Of a DNA stretch of 64,000 nt, positions 41,756 through 50,389 are shown in pieces. Every line of letters starts with the position of its first letter. The first letter of the stretch is position 1. The notes beneath the pieces are model-generated. The model saw only the letters and a list, made by a program, of their open reading frames with translations, ran no database searches and was not told the origin of the DNA. The DNA comes from Vitreoscilla stercoraria DSM 513 (GTDB lineage Bacteria; Pseudomonadota; Gammaproteobacteria; Burkholderiales; Neisseriaceae): assembly GCF_000382305.1 (NCBI RefSeq), contig NZ_KB908018.1, forward strand, positions 1-64,000, in the 5' to 3' direction. The translations under genes were made by a program, and so were the position numbers.

Positions 41756-42525
41756 TGAGATGCGCTCACAATGTGTTCAATTGCCGCATGTGCGCATTGC
41801 AAGCCAACGCTTGCTGTCACCAACATGCTGGCGCCATAACCTGCACAAGACAAACCTTGTGAACCATTCAAATCGCAAGCACCATCGTTTTGTGGCGGCA
41901 TCACGGTTTCCAATGAATACACACATGGCACTTTCATTTTTTTGTCTGTATCACGGCTAAAACCATGGCGTTTGCGTAAAGTGTAACGCAAATTAGAAAG
42001 CAATTTGTCATTCTTGACGGCACTCAAATCTGCCACACGAATGTGTTCAGGATGGCGTTGACCACCTGCTGCACCTGATACGATAAACGCTTGTTTGTGG
42101 CGCACAAACCATGCTGCCATCGCAGCTTTAACACGCACTTGGTCTATGGCATCCACGACAAAGTCCACGTTTTGAGCGAACAAAGTAGAGATATTGTCTT
42201 CATCCACAAAGTCTTCAATGATATGGACTTGGCATTCAGGATTGATGTCAAATACCCGTTGTTTGAGTGCTTCCACTTTGGGCATGCCAAACAAAGGTGT
42301 CACAGCAGGCAATTGGCGATTGGTATTGGATTCGGCAACATTGTCCAAGTCAATCAAAGTCAATTGACCCACGCCTGAGCGTGCCAATGCTTCAACGACC
42401 CACGAGCCGACACCGCCTACGCCAACAATGGTCACGTGTGCTTGTTGCAGTTTTTGCCAAGAGGCTGTGCCGTAAAGTCTTTCGATGCCGCCGAAGCGGC
42501 GATTAGGGTTTGTTTGTGTATCCAT
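41752..42525 (-). CDS. tcdA: tRNA threonylcarbamoyladenosine dehydratase (TcdA/CsdL)
   Basis: A 257-aa E1-like ThiF-fold ATPase. ERLYGTASWQKLQQAHVTIVGVGGVGSWVVEALARSGV is the TcdA N-terminus with the nucleotide-binding GXGXXG, LIDLDNVAESNTNRQ the acidic/Arg motif, and the C-terminus ends in the aromatic/basic SRDTDKKMKVPCVYS segment of the family. TcdA converts t6A37 of ANN-decoding tRNAs to the cyclic hydantoin ct6A. First gene of the overlapping string tcdA-scpA-thioesterases. Confidence 0.93.
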   Translation of the reverse strand: MDTQTNPNRRFGGIERLYGTASWQKLQQAHVTIVGVGGVGSWVVEALARSGVGQLTLIDLDNVAESNTNRQLPAVTPLFGMPKVEALKQRVFDINPECQVHIIEDFVDEDNISTLFAQNVDFVVDAIDQVRVKAAMAAWFVRHKQAFIVSGAAGGQRHPEHIRVADLSAVKNDKLLSNLRYTLRKRHGFSRDTDKKMKVPCVYSLETVMPPQNDGACDLNGSQGLSCAGYGASMLVTASVGLQCAHAAIEHIVSASQ

Positions 42526-42668
42526 GCTGTTGTATTATTTAAGCCAAGTCAATAAATCGTCATTTAGGTAAGGCCACTCAGTGTCTTACAGGGCGCTTGT
42601 GATTATACTGTATGTGAGATAGCACTTAACTCATCACCATGAAAAATGATCCGTAAGGAGCGGTAAAT

Positions 42669-43148
42669 ATGTATAAGAATTTGGTCGTAGCCATTGATGG
42701 CAGTAATACTTCTTTGAAAGCTTTGCGTCACGCAGCTCAAATTGCGATTGCAGGTCAAGGTAAAATCACTTTGGTGAATATTGCCAATCCAACGGAATAC
42801 ATGGCTTTGGCACCAGAATTTTTGCAAGAAGACGGTTATGAAGCCACAGCTTTGGCACAGGCTGAGCGTGTGTTGGACGATGCACAAGAATTGGCAAAAT
42901 CATTGGGTTTGAGCGAAGTGCAACGTCACATTGCGATTTCTATCAAAGGCGTGCGTGATATGGCGCAATTGTTGGTTGATTACTCAGTAGACAGTGGTGC
43001 GGATTTGTTGGTATTGGGCACTCACGGCCGTACTGGCTTGATGCATTTGTTGATGGGCAGTTTTGCTGAAACTGTGATGCGTCAAACAGATTTGCCATTG
43101 TTGGTCATTCGTGGCAGTGATGAAGATGTTGCGACAGATGACGAATAA
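42669..43148 (+). CDS. Universal stress protein, UspA family
   Basis: A 159-aa UspA-fold protein with VVAIDGSNTSLKALRHAAQIA at the N-terminus and the ATP-binding signature GTHGRTGLMHLLMGSFAETVMRQ near the C-terminus (G-2X-G-9X-G(S/T) pattern present), so it is probably an ATP-binding Usp. SD AAGGAGCGG lies before the ATG. It is monocistronic; its terminator is shared with relA, which converges. No regulator evident. Confidence 0.9.
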   Translation: MYKNLVVAIDGSNTSLKALRHAAQIAIAGQGKITLVNIANPTEYMALAPEFLQEDGYEATALAQAERVLDDAQELAKSLGLSEVQRHIAISIKGVRDMAQLLVDYSVDSGADLLVLGTHGRTGLMHLLMGSFAETVMRQTDLPLLVIRGSDEDVATDDE

Positions 43149-43171
43149 GTTGCCATTGTTCTAAGATAATG

Positions 43172-43207
43172 AAAAGCGTCCTGTAAATGTTTACAGGACG
43201 CTTTTTT
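43172..43207. terminator. Uptake-repeat terminator between uspA-like gene and relA
   Basis: AAAAGCGTCCTGTAAA and TTTACAGGACGCTTTT around a 2-nt loop; symmetrical A/T flanks allow bidirectional use. Confidence 0.85.
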
Positions 43208-43215
43208 AATGGTGC

Positions 43216-45441
43216 TTACAAGCGATTGACGCTGAATACACCTTTGATTTCACTCAAATTGCTGATAACGCGCGGCAAATCTTCGACTTGTTTGATTTCT
43301 ACTGTAAAACGCATCGTGGCCAAAGAGTCTTTGGTCAAGGTATTGACGCCAATGACGTTCAATTTATTGCGTGAGAATGCTTCGGAGACATCACGCAACA
43401 AACCATTGCGATCGCGTGCCATGATTTCCACATCAATTGGAAAAACTTGATCGATTTTCGAGGCACTCCATTGCGTGGAGACAATTTTGTCTGGATGCAT
43501 TTGGGCTAGGTTTTTGTAAGCGGCACAATTTTGGCGATGCACTGAAATACCACGACCTTTGGTGACAAAACCTGCAATTTCATCAGGCGGCGCGGGTTTG
43601 CAACATTTGGCTAAAAATGACAATAAGCCATCTTCACCATCGACCAAAATACCACTTTTGTCTGTTTGCGCACGGCTTTTGCGAATGAGGCTATCGGGCG
43701 TAATGGTCGTTTGCTCGACAATAGGATGTAATAATTGGCGCGCAGCGATGTTGATGCTGCGCGGGGTCATTTCACCATGACCGACAGCCAAATACAAATC
43801 ATCCACTTTGCTGAAATTCAAGGCTTCTGCCAGTTGTTGCAAATTAGGCTTTTGCGGCAATTTGTTTAATTGTTTGTCCAACTGCGCTCGACCATCTTCA
43901 CGCACGGCTTCAGAATTTTGCGCTCGTACGAAAGCCCGAATTTTACTGATGGCTTTGGACGATTTGACCCAGCCTTCAATCAGCCAGTTGACCGATGGAT
44001 TGCCTTCTTTGGCGGTGATGATGTCCACACGTTGACCATTTTCCAATGGTGTAGACAAGGGCACAATATGCCCATTGACTTTCGCACCACGGCAGCGATG
44101 ACCCAAATCGGTATGAACAGCATAGGCAAAATCGATTGGTGTTGCGCCAACGGGTAAAGACAAAACTTTGCCGTGAGGCGTTAACACATAAATCGTGTCA
44201 TTGAACAGTTCGGTTTGAAATGCTTCGGCCAACTCATTGGCTTTGTCATCTTCCGCCACATTTTCACGCCAATCCAATAATTGACGCAACCATGAAATTT
44301 TTTGCTCGTAAGCCTTGTCGCCTTCGCCACCTTCTTTGTAGCGCCAGTGTGCGGCAACGCCAAATTCAGCATATTGGTGCATGTCAAACGTGCGAATTTG
44401 AATTTCCACACCTTTGTCTTTGGGGCCGATGACCACAGTATGCAAGCTGCGATAATCATTGGATTTGGGGTGGGAGATGTAATCGTCAAATTCACCTGGA
44501 ATCGGTTGCCACATGCTGTGGATGATGCCCAAAGTTGTGTAACACTGTGGCACAGTATCAACCAAAACCCGTACGGCACGAATGTCGTACAAGCCCGAAA
44601 AATCGAGCTTTTTCTTGGTCATTTTTTTGTAAATGGAATAAATGTGTTTGGGGCGGCCTGCAACTTCGCAATGAATGCTGAGGCGACTTAATTCACGCTC
44701 AATCGTAGCCACAACATCATTGATATAGTCGATGCGCTCAATGCGTTTTTCATCGAGCAAGCGGGCAATTTGGACGTATTCTTCGGGTTTTTGGTAGCGA
44801 AACCCCAAATCTTCTAAAATCCATTTTAATTGCCATACGCCCAAGCGATTGGCTAAAGGGGCAAAAATGTCCAAAGTTTCTTTGGCTAATTCGCGCTTTT
44901 CTTCGCTGTCAGGAATGCGCGCCATATAATGCATCGTGCGGGCGCGCATTGCCAGCTTAATCAATACCACACGAATATCAGATACCATCGCAATCAACAT
45001 TTTGCGCATGGATTCGGCTTGTTGTTGGTTTTCTTGCGGCGTGCTGATTTTCTCGACTTTGGAGAATTTGGTCAGTTTTTGAATCTGATCGATGCCTTCG
45101 ACCAATCTCATTACGCTGTCATTGCATTGTGTGGCAACACGTTCTTTCCAATCTGCGCAATAAACAGGCAAAGCAGACAAAAGCGTGGCGGCAATGGCAT
45201 CGCTGAAAATATTCAATTCATGGACAAAATACGTGGCGCTTAATACATGCGACAACATGGGTTCGCCCATTTGTGTGACTGCATCAGCAGGATAGAACTC
45301 TTGTGCCAGTTTCAAAGCGTTTTCGAGTAAACAGACTTCTTCTTCTGGCAGCTGTGTGGAAAAACGGCTAAGCCATTGTTCTGGAGTCAGGGTTTCTTCT
45401 GGAGCATTAACCGTAGTCAGAGAGACCATTGCGTGCGACAT
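43216..45441 (-). CDS. relA: (p)ppGpp synthetase, RelA type with degenerate hydrolase domain
   Basis: A 741-aa long RSH protein. The N-terminal region is HD-like but lacks the HD pair: where hydrolases have LLHDVVEDT this has LLSALPVY, so hydrolysis is probably lost, as in E. coli RelA. The synthetase domain (RPKHIYSIYKKMTKKK, LYDIRAVRVLVD, YISHPKSNDYRSLHTVV, EIQIRTFDMHQYAEFGVAAHW) is intact, followed by TGS, a zinc-finger-type CCKPAPPDEI region and a C-terminal ACT domain. It makes (p)ppGpp in response to amino-acid starvation on ribosomes. Start is uncertain: ATG 45441 abuts AAAGG, ATG 45429 is 12 nt from it. Confidence 0.94.
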   Translation of the reverse strand: MSHAMVSLTTVNAPEETLTPEQWLSRFSTQLPEEEVCLLENALKLAQEFYPADAVTQMGEPMLSHVLSATYFVHELNIFSDAIAATLLSALPVYCADWKERVATQCNDSVMRLVEGIDQIQKLTKFSKVEKISTPQENQQQAESMRKMLIAMVSDIRVVLIKLAMRARTMHYMARIPDSEEKRELAKETLDIFAPLANRLGVWQLKWILEDLGFRYQKPEEYVQIARLLDEKRIERIDYINDVVATIERELSRLSIHCEVAGRPKHIYSIYKKMTKKKLDFSGLYDIRAVRVLVDTVPQCYTTLGIIHSMWQPIPGEFDDYISHPKSNDYRSLHTVVIGPKDKGVEIQIRTFDMHQYAEFGVAAHWRYKEGGEGDKAYEQKISWLRQLLDWRENVAEDDKANELAEAFQTELFNDTIYVLTPHGKVLSLPVGATPIDFAYAVHTDLGHRCRGAKVNGHIVPLSTPLENGQRVDIITAKEGNPSVNWLIEGWVKSSKAISKIRAFVRAQNSEAVREDGRAQLDKQLNKLPQKPNLQQLAEALNFSKVDDLYLAVGHGEMTPRSINIAARQLLHPIVEQTTITPDSLIRKSRAQTDKSGILVDGEDGLLSFLAKCCKPAPPDEIAGFVTKGRGISVHRQNCAAYKNLAQMHPDKIVSTQWSASKIDQVFPIDVEIMARDRNGLLRDVSEAFSRNKLNVIGVNTLTKDSLATMRFTVEIKQVEDLPRVISNLSEIKGVFSVNRL

Positions 45442-45539
45442 CCTTTACGAGCATGGAAGTTTTGAAACGAAACAAGGATTATAGCCTAATTAGCGTGGGT
45501 TTTTAGGATGATTTGGTCACATCGATATGACTACAAACG

Positions 45540-46634
45540 CTAATGCGATTTTGTAATCCAATCCAAATGCATAAAGGTCGACAAGTGTTGCTGTAAAGGT
45601 TTAGGTAAACCGAGCTTTAAAGCGTCCTGTAAACTATAAAACTGACCATCTATATGCATTTGCTGTATGCGTTCTGAGTTTGTGTGCAAAATATATGGAG
45701 TAATGCGCATATGGCGGTGGGTCAGCTTGTGTGTGATGGGCGCCAACGCTGTCATGGCGGTTTCATGTAAAGAATGTTTTTGCAGATATGGCAGCCATGC
45801 ACTTTCATCAATCGACGGCACGCAATACAATTGACTCCAAATACCGCTTTCAGGCCGCTTGTGTAGCCAGATTTCTTGTTTTTGGTTAATCAAACATAGC
45901 CATTTTAAGGGTAGTTCTTGAATTTTGACGGGAGTTTTGCGCTGCGGCAAAACATCAGTTAGGTTTTTGGCATAAGCTTCACAGCCTTTTTGCATCGGGC
46001 ATTGTGTACATTTTGGTTTGCTGCGAGTGCAAACGGTGGCACCTAAATCCATCAAGCCTTGTGTGTAAGCAGGCATGTCTTGAGGATGTTGTGGGATGAG
46101 GCTTTCTGCCAATGTCCATAATTGGTTTTCAAAAGCTTTGTCTTGAGGGTTGCCAAATTGTGCAAAAATGCGGCATAAAACCCGTTTGACATTGCCATCT
46201 AAGATGGTCTCGCGCTGATGGAAAGCAAAAGCGCTGATGGCGGCAGCCGTACTGCGACCCACGCCTTTGAGTTGCTGTAATGACTCGCGCTCGCTAGGGA
46301 ATTGGCCATTGAAGTCTTGCACCACTTGTTTGGCGGCATGGTGTAAATTGCGGGCTCGACTGTAATAGCCTAAGCCTGCCCACAAGGCTGTGACATCATC
46401 GCTGTGTGCTTGCGCTAAGGTGTGTACATCGGGAAAGCGCGCGGTAAAGCGAGGATAATAGTCTAATACGGTTTTGACTTGGGTTTGTTGCAACATGATT
46501 TCTGACACCCAAACCAAATAAGGATTGCGTTGTTGCCACGGCAAGTCGTTTCGTCCGTGTTGGTGTTGCCATTTTAGTAATGTGGTTGAAAAGACAGCTT
46601 TGTTTAAATTAAATGAAAATGATTCCGAAGACAT
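45540..46634 (-). CDS. mutY: A/G-specific adenine glycosylase
   Basis: A 364-aa base-excision repair enzyme that removes adenine opposite 8-oxoguanine. VSEIMLQQTQV carries the catalytic Glu, LKGVGRSTAAAISAFAF the helix-hairpin-helix, ILDGNVKRVLCR the catalytic Asp, and CTRSKPKCTQCPMQKGC the 4Fe-4S cluster. A NUDIX-like C-terminal domain recognises oxoG. Partner of MutM encoded at 31866. An exact uptake repeat lies in the C-terminal part (45620). Divergent from the methyltransferase gene; no strong SD seen. Confidence 0.95.
   Translation of the reverse strand: MSSESFSFNLNKAVFSTTLLKWQHQHGRNDLPWQQRNPYLVWVSEIMLQQTQVKTVLDYYPRFTARFPDVHTLAQAHSDDVTALWAGLGYYSRARNLHHAAKQVVQDFNGQFPSERESLQQLKGVGRSTAAAISAFAFHQRETILDGNVKRVLCRIFAQFGNPQDKAFENQLWTLAESLIPQHPQDMPAYTQGLMDLGATVCTRSKPKCTQCPMQKGCEAYAKNLTDVLPQRKTPVKIQELPLKWLCLINQKQEIWLHKRPESGIWSQLYCVPSIDESAWLPYLQKHSLHETAMTALAPITHKLTHRHMRITPYILHTNSERIQQMHIDGQFYSLQDALKLGLPKPLQQHLSTFMHLDWITKSH
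45620..45632 (+). repeat. Single uptake-type repeat inside mutY
   Basis: Exact AAGCGTCCTGTAA. Confidence 0.8.
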
Positions 46635-46682
46635 GGGACGATTCAGTTACAATAAAACGCTATTTTGTCACAAAGTGAAGTT

Positions 46683-47828
46683 ATGACCGCACTGAAAATT
46701 TTTATCACTTGTCCACGTGGTTTGGAAAGTGTCTTGGTAGATGAGCTGAATGCTTTGTCATTGCAATACATTCATACGGTTGATGGCGGTGTGGATTGTA
46801 CAGGCTCATGGAAACAAGTCTATCAAATCAATTTACATTCTCGAGTTGCTTCTCGTGTTTTGGTGGAGTTGGTGCGTGGCGCTTGCCCACGCGAGGATGC
46901 GGCCTACCAGTTGGCGCTTAAGGTGAATTGGGCTTATTGGTTTGATGTTAATGATTTAATCAAAGTCAATGTGACGGGTAAAAAAACACCTTTTAACCGC
47001 ATTGATATTTTGGGTTTGAAAGTCAAAGATGCTGTGTGTGATGTTTTCCGTGAAAAAACCGGTAAACGTCCAAGCGTAGACAAGACTTTCCCTGATGTGC
47101 GCATTCATATGTTTGTAGAAGGTACACAAGCGCGCTTGATGCTCGATACCAGTGGTGAGGCGTTGTTTAAACGTGGCTATCGTGATGATACGGGTGAAGC
47201 GCCATTGCGTGAAAATTTGGCGGCAGGTTTGTTGTTATTGGCAGGTTATGATGGCTCCCAAGCATTTTATGATCCGATGTGTGGCAGTGGCACCATTGCG
47301 ATTGAGGCGGCCTTAATTGCTAAAAATCAAGCACCAGGCTTGTATCGTCATTATGGTTTTGAAAAATTAAAAGGTTTTGATAAAGCTTTGTGGGCGACTA
47401 TCAAACAAAACGCTTTACAAGCAGTCACAGATGTTGTGTCACCTTTAAAAGCATCTGATGTGGACAGACGTGTTTTGAAAACAGCATTGAACAATGCACA
47501 TCAAGCAGGTGTGGATGATTTGATTGTGTTTAATGTACAAGATATGGCACAAGCAACAGCACCTGCTGCTGAAGGTATTGTGGTGTCTAATCCGCCATAT
47601 GGTATTCGTTTGGAAGATGAACACTTTTTGCGTGGGTTTTACCCACAACTGGGCAGTGTCTTGAAGCAACAGTTCTCAGGTTGGAAAGTCGCTTTGATTA
47701 CGGCCGACCGCACATTGCCTACTGGCGTGAGATTGAAGCCTGCACGCAAGATTCCGCTGTTCAATGGTAAATTGGATTGCCGTTTGTTTGTATTTGATAT
47801 GGTTAAAGGTTCCAATAGGGGAGATTGA
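46683..47828 (+). CDS. THUMP-domain 23S rRNA guanine-N2 methyltransferase (RlmL N-half type)
   Basis: A 381-aa SAM-dependent RNA methyltransferase. An N-terminal ferredoxin-like/THUMP region (about 1-155: FITCPRGLESVLVDELNAL) precedes a Rossmann domain with DPMCGSGTIAIEAALIA (SAM site) and the catalytic NPPYGIRLE. It matches the m2G2445 half of E. coli RlmKL without the RlmK half, as in many betaproteobacteria. ATG 46683 has SD AAGTGAAG; the TTG at 46665 is rejected. Its stop region contains the SD of the next gene. Confidence 0.88.
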   Translation: MTALKIFITCPRGLESVLVDELNALSLQYIHTVDGGVDCTGSWKQVYQINLHSRVASRVLVELVRGACPREDAAYQLALKVNWAYWFDVNDLIKVNVTGKKTPFNRIDILGLKVKDAVCDVFREKTGKRPSVDKTFPDVRIHMFVEGTQARLMLDTSGEALFKRGYRDDTGEAPLRENLAAGLLLLAGYDGSQAFYDPMCGSGTIAIEAALIAKNQAPGLYRHYGFEKLKGFDKALWATIKQNALQAVTDVVSPLKASDVDRRVLKTALNNAHQAGVDDLIVFNVQDMAQATAPAAEGIVVSNPPYGIRLEDEHFLRGFYPQLGSVLKQQFSGWKVALITADRTLPTGVRLKPARKIPLFNGKLDCRLFVFDMVKGSNRGD

Positions 47829-47833
47829 CAAGA

Positions 47834-48262
47834 ATGAATTTGCGTACAATTTTCAATGTAATGTTTTTAGGAGGATTGGTGTATGCCATTTTTTGTGGCT
47901 ACCAATACATACAGTTACGCAGCGCTATTTTGACAGAGTTACAAGATAAAACTGTCATTAGTAAAGCGATTGGTGATTTGAGTTCTGTTAAAGTCAATAT
48001 GAGCCAATATAGCTCAGTATCATGTCGTGATAAAATACAAACTGGTTGGTGGGGTTTGATTTTGAAACATCGTAGCGAAGGCTGTTATCGTTTGAACTTG
48101 GGTTTACAAAGCGAATCATTGCGAGCGATGGAGATGTCTGTTGATTATGATACGACAAAACTGATTGGTTCGAGAATATCGAATGTGATGTTATGCAATA
48201 GCGAAGGTGCGGTTTTGGCGAAAGACAATGGTTTGCCGCGCGAATTTCAAAATTGTAAATAA
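47834..48262 (+). CDS. Small membrane-anchored protein of unknown function, 142 aa
   Basis: One N-terminal TM (FNVMFLGGLVYAIFCGYQYI) followed by a periplasmic-type soluble domain. The pattern LQDKTVISKAIGDLSSVKVNMSQYSS is faintly like Coa1-type cytochrome-oxidase assembly domains, but I would not assign it. Three cysteines occur in the soluble part. The SD (GGGGAG) lies within the end of the methyltransferase gene, giving ATG 47834; an in-frame TTG at 47825 is possible. Probably cotranscribed with the methyltransferase. Confidence 0.65.
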   Translation: MNLRTIFNVMFLGGLVYAIFCGYQYIQLRSAILTELQDKTVISKAIGDLSSVKVNMSQYSSVSCRDKIQTGWWGLILKHRSEGCYRLNLGLQSESLRAMEMSVDYDTTKLIGSRISNVMLCNSEGAVLAKDNGLPREFQNCK

Positions 48263-48274
48263 GCTTTGACCAAT

Positions 48275-48306
48275 AAAAAAGCCGCTGAATTTCAGCGGCT
48301 TTTTTT
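48275..48306. terminator. Terminator between the small membrane protein gene and mdh
   Basis: GCCGCTG/CAGCGGC stem with A-run before and T-run after, usable in both directions for the convergent genes. Confidence 0.88.
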
Positions 48307-48317
48307 ACAGGACGCTT
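48305..48317 (-). repeat. Single uptake-type repeat next to a conventional terminator
   Basis: TTACAGGACGCTT, exact reverse complement of the 13-mer, overlaps the T-tail of the terminator and ends 3 bp from the mdh stop. Confidence 0.75.
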
Positions 48318-48319
48318 GA

Positions 48320-49300
48320 TTATGGCAACAAGTGAGCCACGCCAGCTTTTTCCTCTTCCAATTCAGCCAAAGTGATGTTGATGCGTTCTTGACTGAATGC
48401 ATCGATTTCCAAACCTTGAACGATTTCGTATTGACCGTTAGCGCAAGTCACAGGGAAACCGAACATAGTGCCTTCAGGAATACCGTAAGAACCATCAGAA
48501 GGAATACCCATGGTTACCCAAGCGCCATCAGTACCCAACCACCAGTCGTGGATGTGGTCGATAGCTGCGTTTGCAGCAGAAGCAGCAGAAGACAAGCCAC
48601 GCGCTTCAATGATGGCTGCGCCACGTTTGCCAACGGTAGGCAAGAACACTTCAGCGTTCCATACTTGGTCGTTGATCAAATCTTTAACGTTTTCACCATT
48701 GATGGTTGCAAAGCGGTAGTCAGCATACATGGTTGGGCTGTGGTTGCCCCAAACACACAATTTTTCAATATCGCCAACAGCTTTACCAGTTTTTTCAGCT
48801 ACTTGGCTCAACGCACGGTTGTGGTCTAAGCGCAACATCGCAGTGAAATTGTTTGGATTTAAATCAGGTGCTGATTTCATTGCAATGTAAGCGTTGGTGT
48901 TAGCTGGGTTGCCTACAACCAATACTTTTACATCACGGTCAGCCACTTTGTTCAATGCAGCGCCTTGAACAGTAAAGATTTCAGCATTAGCAGCCAACAA
49001 GTCAGCGCGTTCCATGCCTTTAGAACGTGGACGAGCACCTACCAAGATCGCAACTTGTGCGTCTTTGAATGCCACTTCTGGATCATCAGTGGCAACCATA
49101 CCAGCCAACAATGGGAATGCACAGTCTTGCAATTCCATCATCACGCCTTTAACAGCGTTTTGAGCTTGTGGTAAATCCAATAATTGTAAAATAACAGGTT
49201 GGTCTTTGCCCAACATTTCGCCGCTAGCAATGCGGAACAACAAAGCATAGCCAATTTGGCCAGCTGCGCCGGTTACGGCAACACGTACAGGTGCTTTCAT
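48320..49300 (-). CDS. mdh: Malate dehydrogenase
   Basis: A 326-aa NAD-dependent enzyme of the group-2 (betaproteobacterial/cytosolic-type) malate dehydrogenases. VAVTGAAGQIGYALLFRIASG is the NAD site, ARPRSKGMERADLL the substrate-binding loop with Arg, VVGNPANTNA, and LDHNRALS plus WGNHSPTMYAD give the catalytic Asp/His pair. Oxidises malate to oxaloacetate for citrate synthase (53899). Placed just upstream of the sdh-suc block on the opposite strand. Its leader of about 90-110 nt contains two perfect dyads; a TTTACG-18-TATGAT promoter precedes it. Confidence 0.96.
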   Translation of the reverse strand: MKAPVRVAVTGAAGQIGYALLFRIASGEMLGKDQPVILQLLDLPQAQNAVKGVMMELQDCAFPLLAGMVATDDPEVAFKDAQVAILVGARPRSKGMERADLLAANAEIFTVQGAALNKVADRDVKVLVVGNPANTNAYIAMKSAPDLNPNNFTAMLRLDHNRALSQVAEKTGKAVGDIEKLCVWGNHSPTMYADYRFATINGENVKDLINDQVWNAEVFLPTVGKRGAAIIEARGLSSAASAANAAIDHIHDWWLGTDGAWVTMGIPSDGSYGIPEGTMFGFPVTCANGQYEIVQGLEIDAFSQERINITLAELEEEKAGVAHLLP

Positions 49301-49339
49301 ATTTTTTCTCCACGTATAAACGAGTTACGACAATTCAAA

Positions 49340-49363
49340 GTATCGATACCGTCTGTTACAGAC
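49340..49363 (-). promoter_or_regulatory. Two dyads in the mdh leader
   Basis: GTATCGATAC (49340-49349) and GTCTGTTACAGAC (49351-49363, 6-1-6) are adjacent perfect palindromes between the likely promoter and the mdh start. They may bind a regulator or fold in the mRNA. Confidence 0.4.
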
Positions 49364-49392
49364 ATATAAATTACATGGCATGGCGGTTCGAG

Positions 49393-49433
49393 CCGACCTG
49401 AATCATAGCAAAACTTTTCTGTTTGCGTAAAAA
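49393..49433 (-). promoter_or_regulatory. Likely mdh promoter
   Basis: On the minus strand TTTACG and TATGAT are spaced by 18 nt, about 100 nt before the mdh start; positions are approximate to a few nt. Confidence 0.45.
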
Positions 49434-49461
49434 GATTTTATTAATATGTTTAAATAAATCT

Positions 49462-49478
49462 CTTATATCTTATATAAG
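49462..49478 (+). promoter_or_regulatory. Operator-like dyad upstream of the GntR gene
   Basis: CTTATAT, CTT and ATATAAG form a perfect 7-3-7 inverted repeat about 30 nt before a TACAAT -10 (49508-49513). HutC-type GntR proteins bind short AT-rich palindromes, so autoregulation is plausible. Confidence 0.5.
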
Positions 49479-49520
49479 ACATAATTTCACTTTTCCATAT
49501 CAAGCGTTACAATAGCCTTC

Positions 49521-50261
49521 ATGTCAAAGCCGACTTCTAAAAATCCTTTGTATGTGCAAGTAGCCGCTTTTGTGCGGCAGCAGATTGCAGCAGGGATATA
49601 CAAACCACATCAAGCCATTCCAACAGAATTCCAATTGGCAAAAAAATTGGATGTTAGTCAAGGAACGGTGAGAAAAGGTTTGGAAGAATTGGTGGCTAAA
49701 AAAGTGCTGTACCGTCAACAAGGCGTGGGCACTTTTGTAGCCGATCAATATGGTGATTGGGGACGATGTGGCTTGGTCAATGTATTTGATAAAGAGTCGC
49801 ATGTAATTTTCCCCAAGCATGAGATTTTGAGCGTGGCAGCTGTTCATGTTGGAGCAGACATCAACCAGCTCTTTAATGTCAGAATGGGTAATCCATTGAT
49901 GTGGCGCGTTTTGATTGTTTGGCGACATCAAATTCATGTGGTGGCTTTAGAAGAGGTTTATTTGCCATATGAAAGATTGCCTGATTTTAATCGTCGTCAA
50001 TTGAGCACTCGTTTGAGCGTCGGTGACTTACTGCTGAAAGAGTATTCGGTTGCTGTCGTCGAGCAAGCTTGTGTGATTGGTGTAGGTGGTTTGAACACTG
50101 AGCAGGCCAGCATTTTGAAAGTTTCGGCTGAAGAGCCTGTTTTATTCATGCAAATGAAAAGTGCTGATAGCAAGAGTGAGATGGTAATGGTGCAAAAACG
50201 TTATATACTCACGCGCCATTATCAATTGAACTTGTCTGCAATGCCATTGTTTAAAATATGA
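49521..50261 (+). CDS. GntR-family regulator, HutC/UTRA subfamily
   Basis: A 246-aa repressor-type protein. Residues 8-75 are a GntR winged helix (LYVQVAAFVRQQIAAGIYKPHQAIPTEFQLAKKLDVSQGTVRKGLEELVAKKVLYRQQGVGTFVA) and 95-240 a UTRA effector domain (LEEVYLPYERLPDF; EEPVLFMQM). It is immediately upstream of sdhC in the same direction and divergent from mdh, so it may control the TCA block in response to a carboxylate or acyl ligand; that is inference from position. There is no SD before the ATG and the likely -10 is only 8 nt upstream of it, so the mRNA may be leaderless. Confidence 0.9.
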   Translation: MSKPTSKNPLYVQVAAFVRQQIAAGIYKPHQAIPTEFQLAKKLDVSQGTVRKGLEELVAKKVLYRQQGVGTFVADQYGDWGRCGLVNVFDKESHVIFPKHEILSVAAVHVGADINQLFNVRMGNPLMWRVLIVWRHQIHVVALEEVYLPYERLPDFNRRQLSTRLSVGDLLLKEYSVAVVEQACVIGVGGLNTEQASILKVSAEEPVLFMQMKSADSKSEMVMVQKRYILTRHYQLNLSAMPLFKI

Positions 50262-50315
50262 TAATAAAGGCTTTTCACCGAAATTAAAAAAGAGTAAATT
50301 GCGCTGGGCGTAAAT

Positions 50316-50334
50316 TAATGTATTAGTGACATTA
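50316..50334 (+). promoter_or_regulatory. Operator-like dyad upstream of sdhC
   Basis: TAATGT, 7-nt spacer and ACATTA form a perfect inverted repeat 55 nt before the sdhC start, in the gap that must hold the promoter of the sdh-suc block. Confidence 0.4.
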
Positions 50335-50389
50335 TATTTAAACAGTTGTTTTACCTTATTTAACTTACGCAATTTTTAAGGAACCATCA

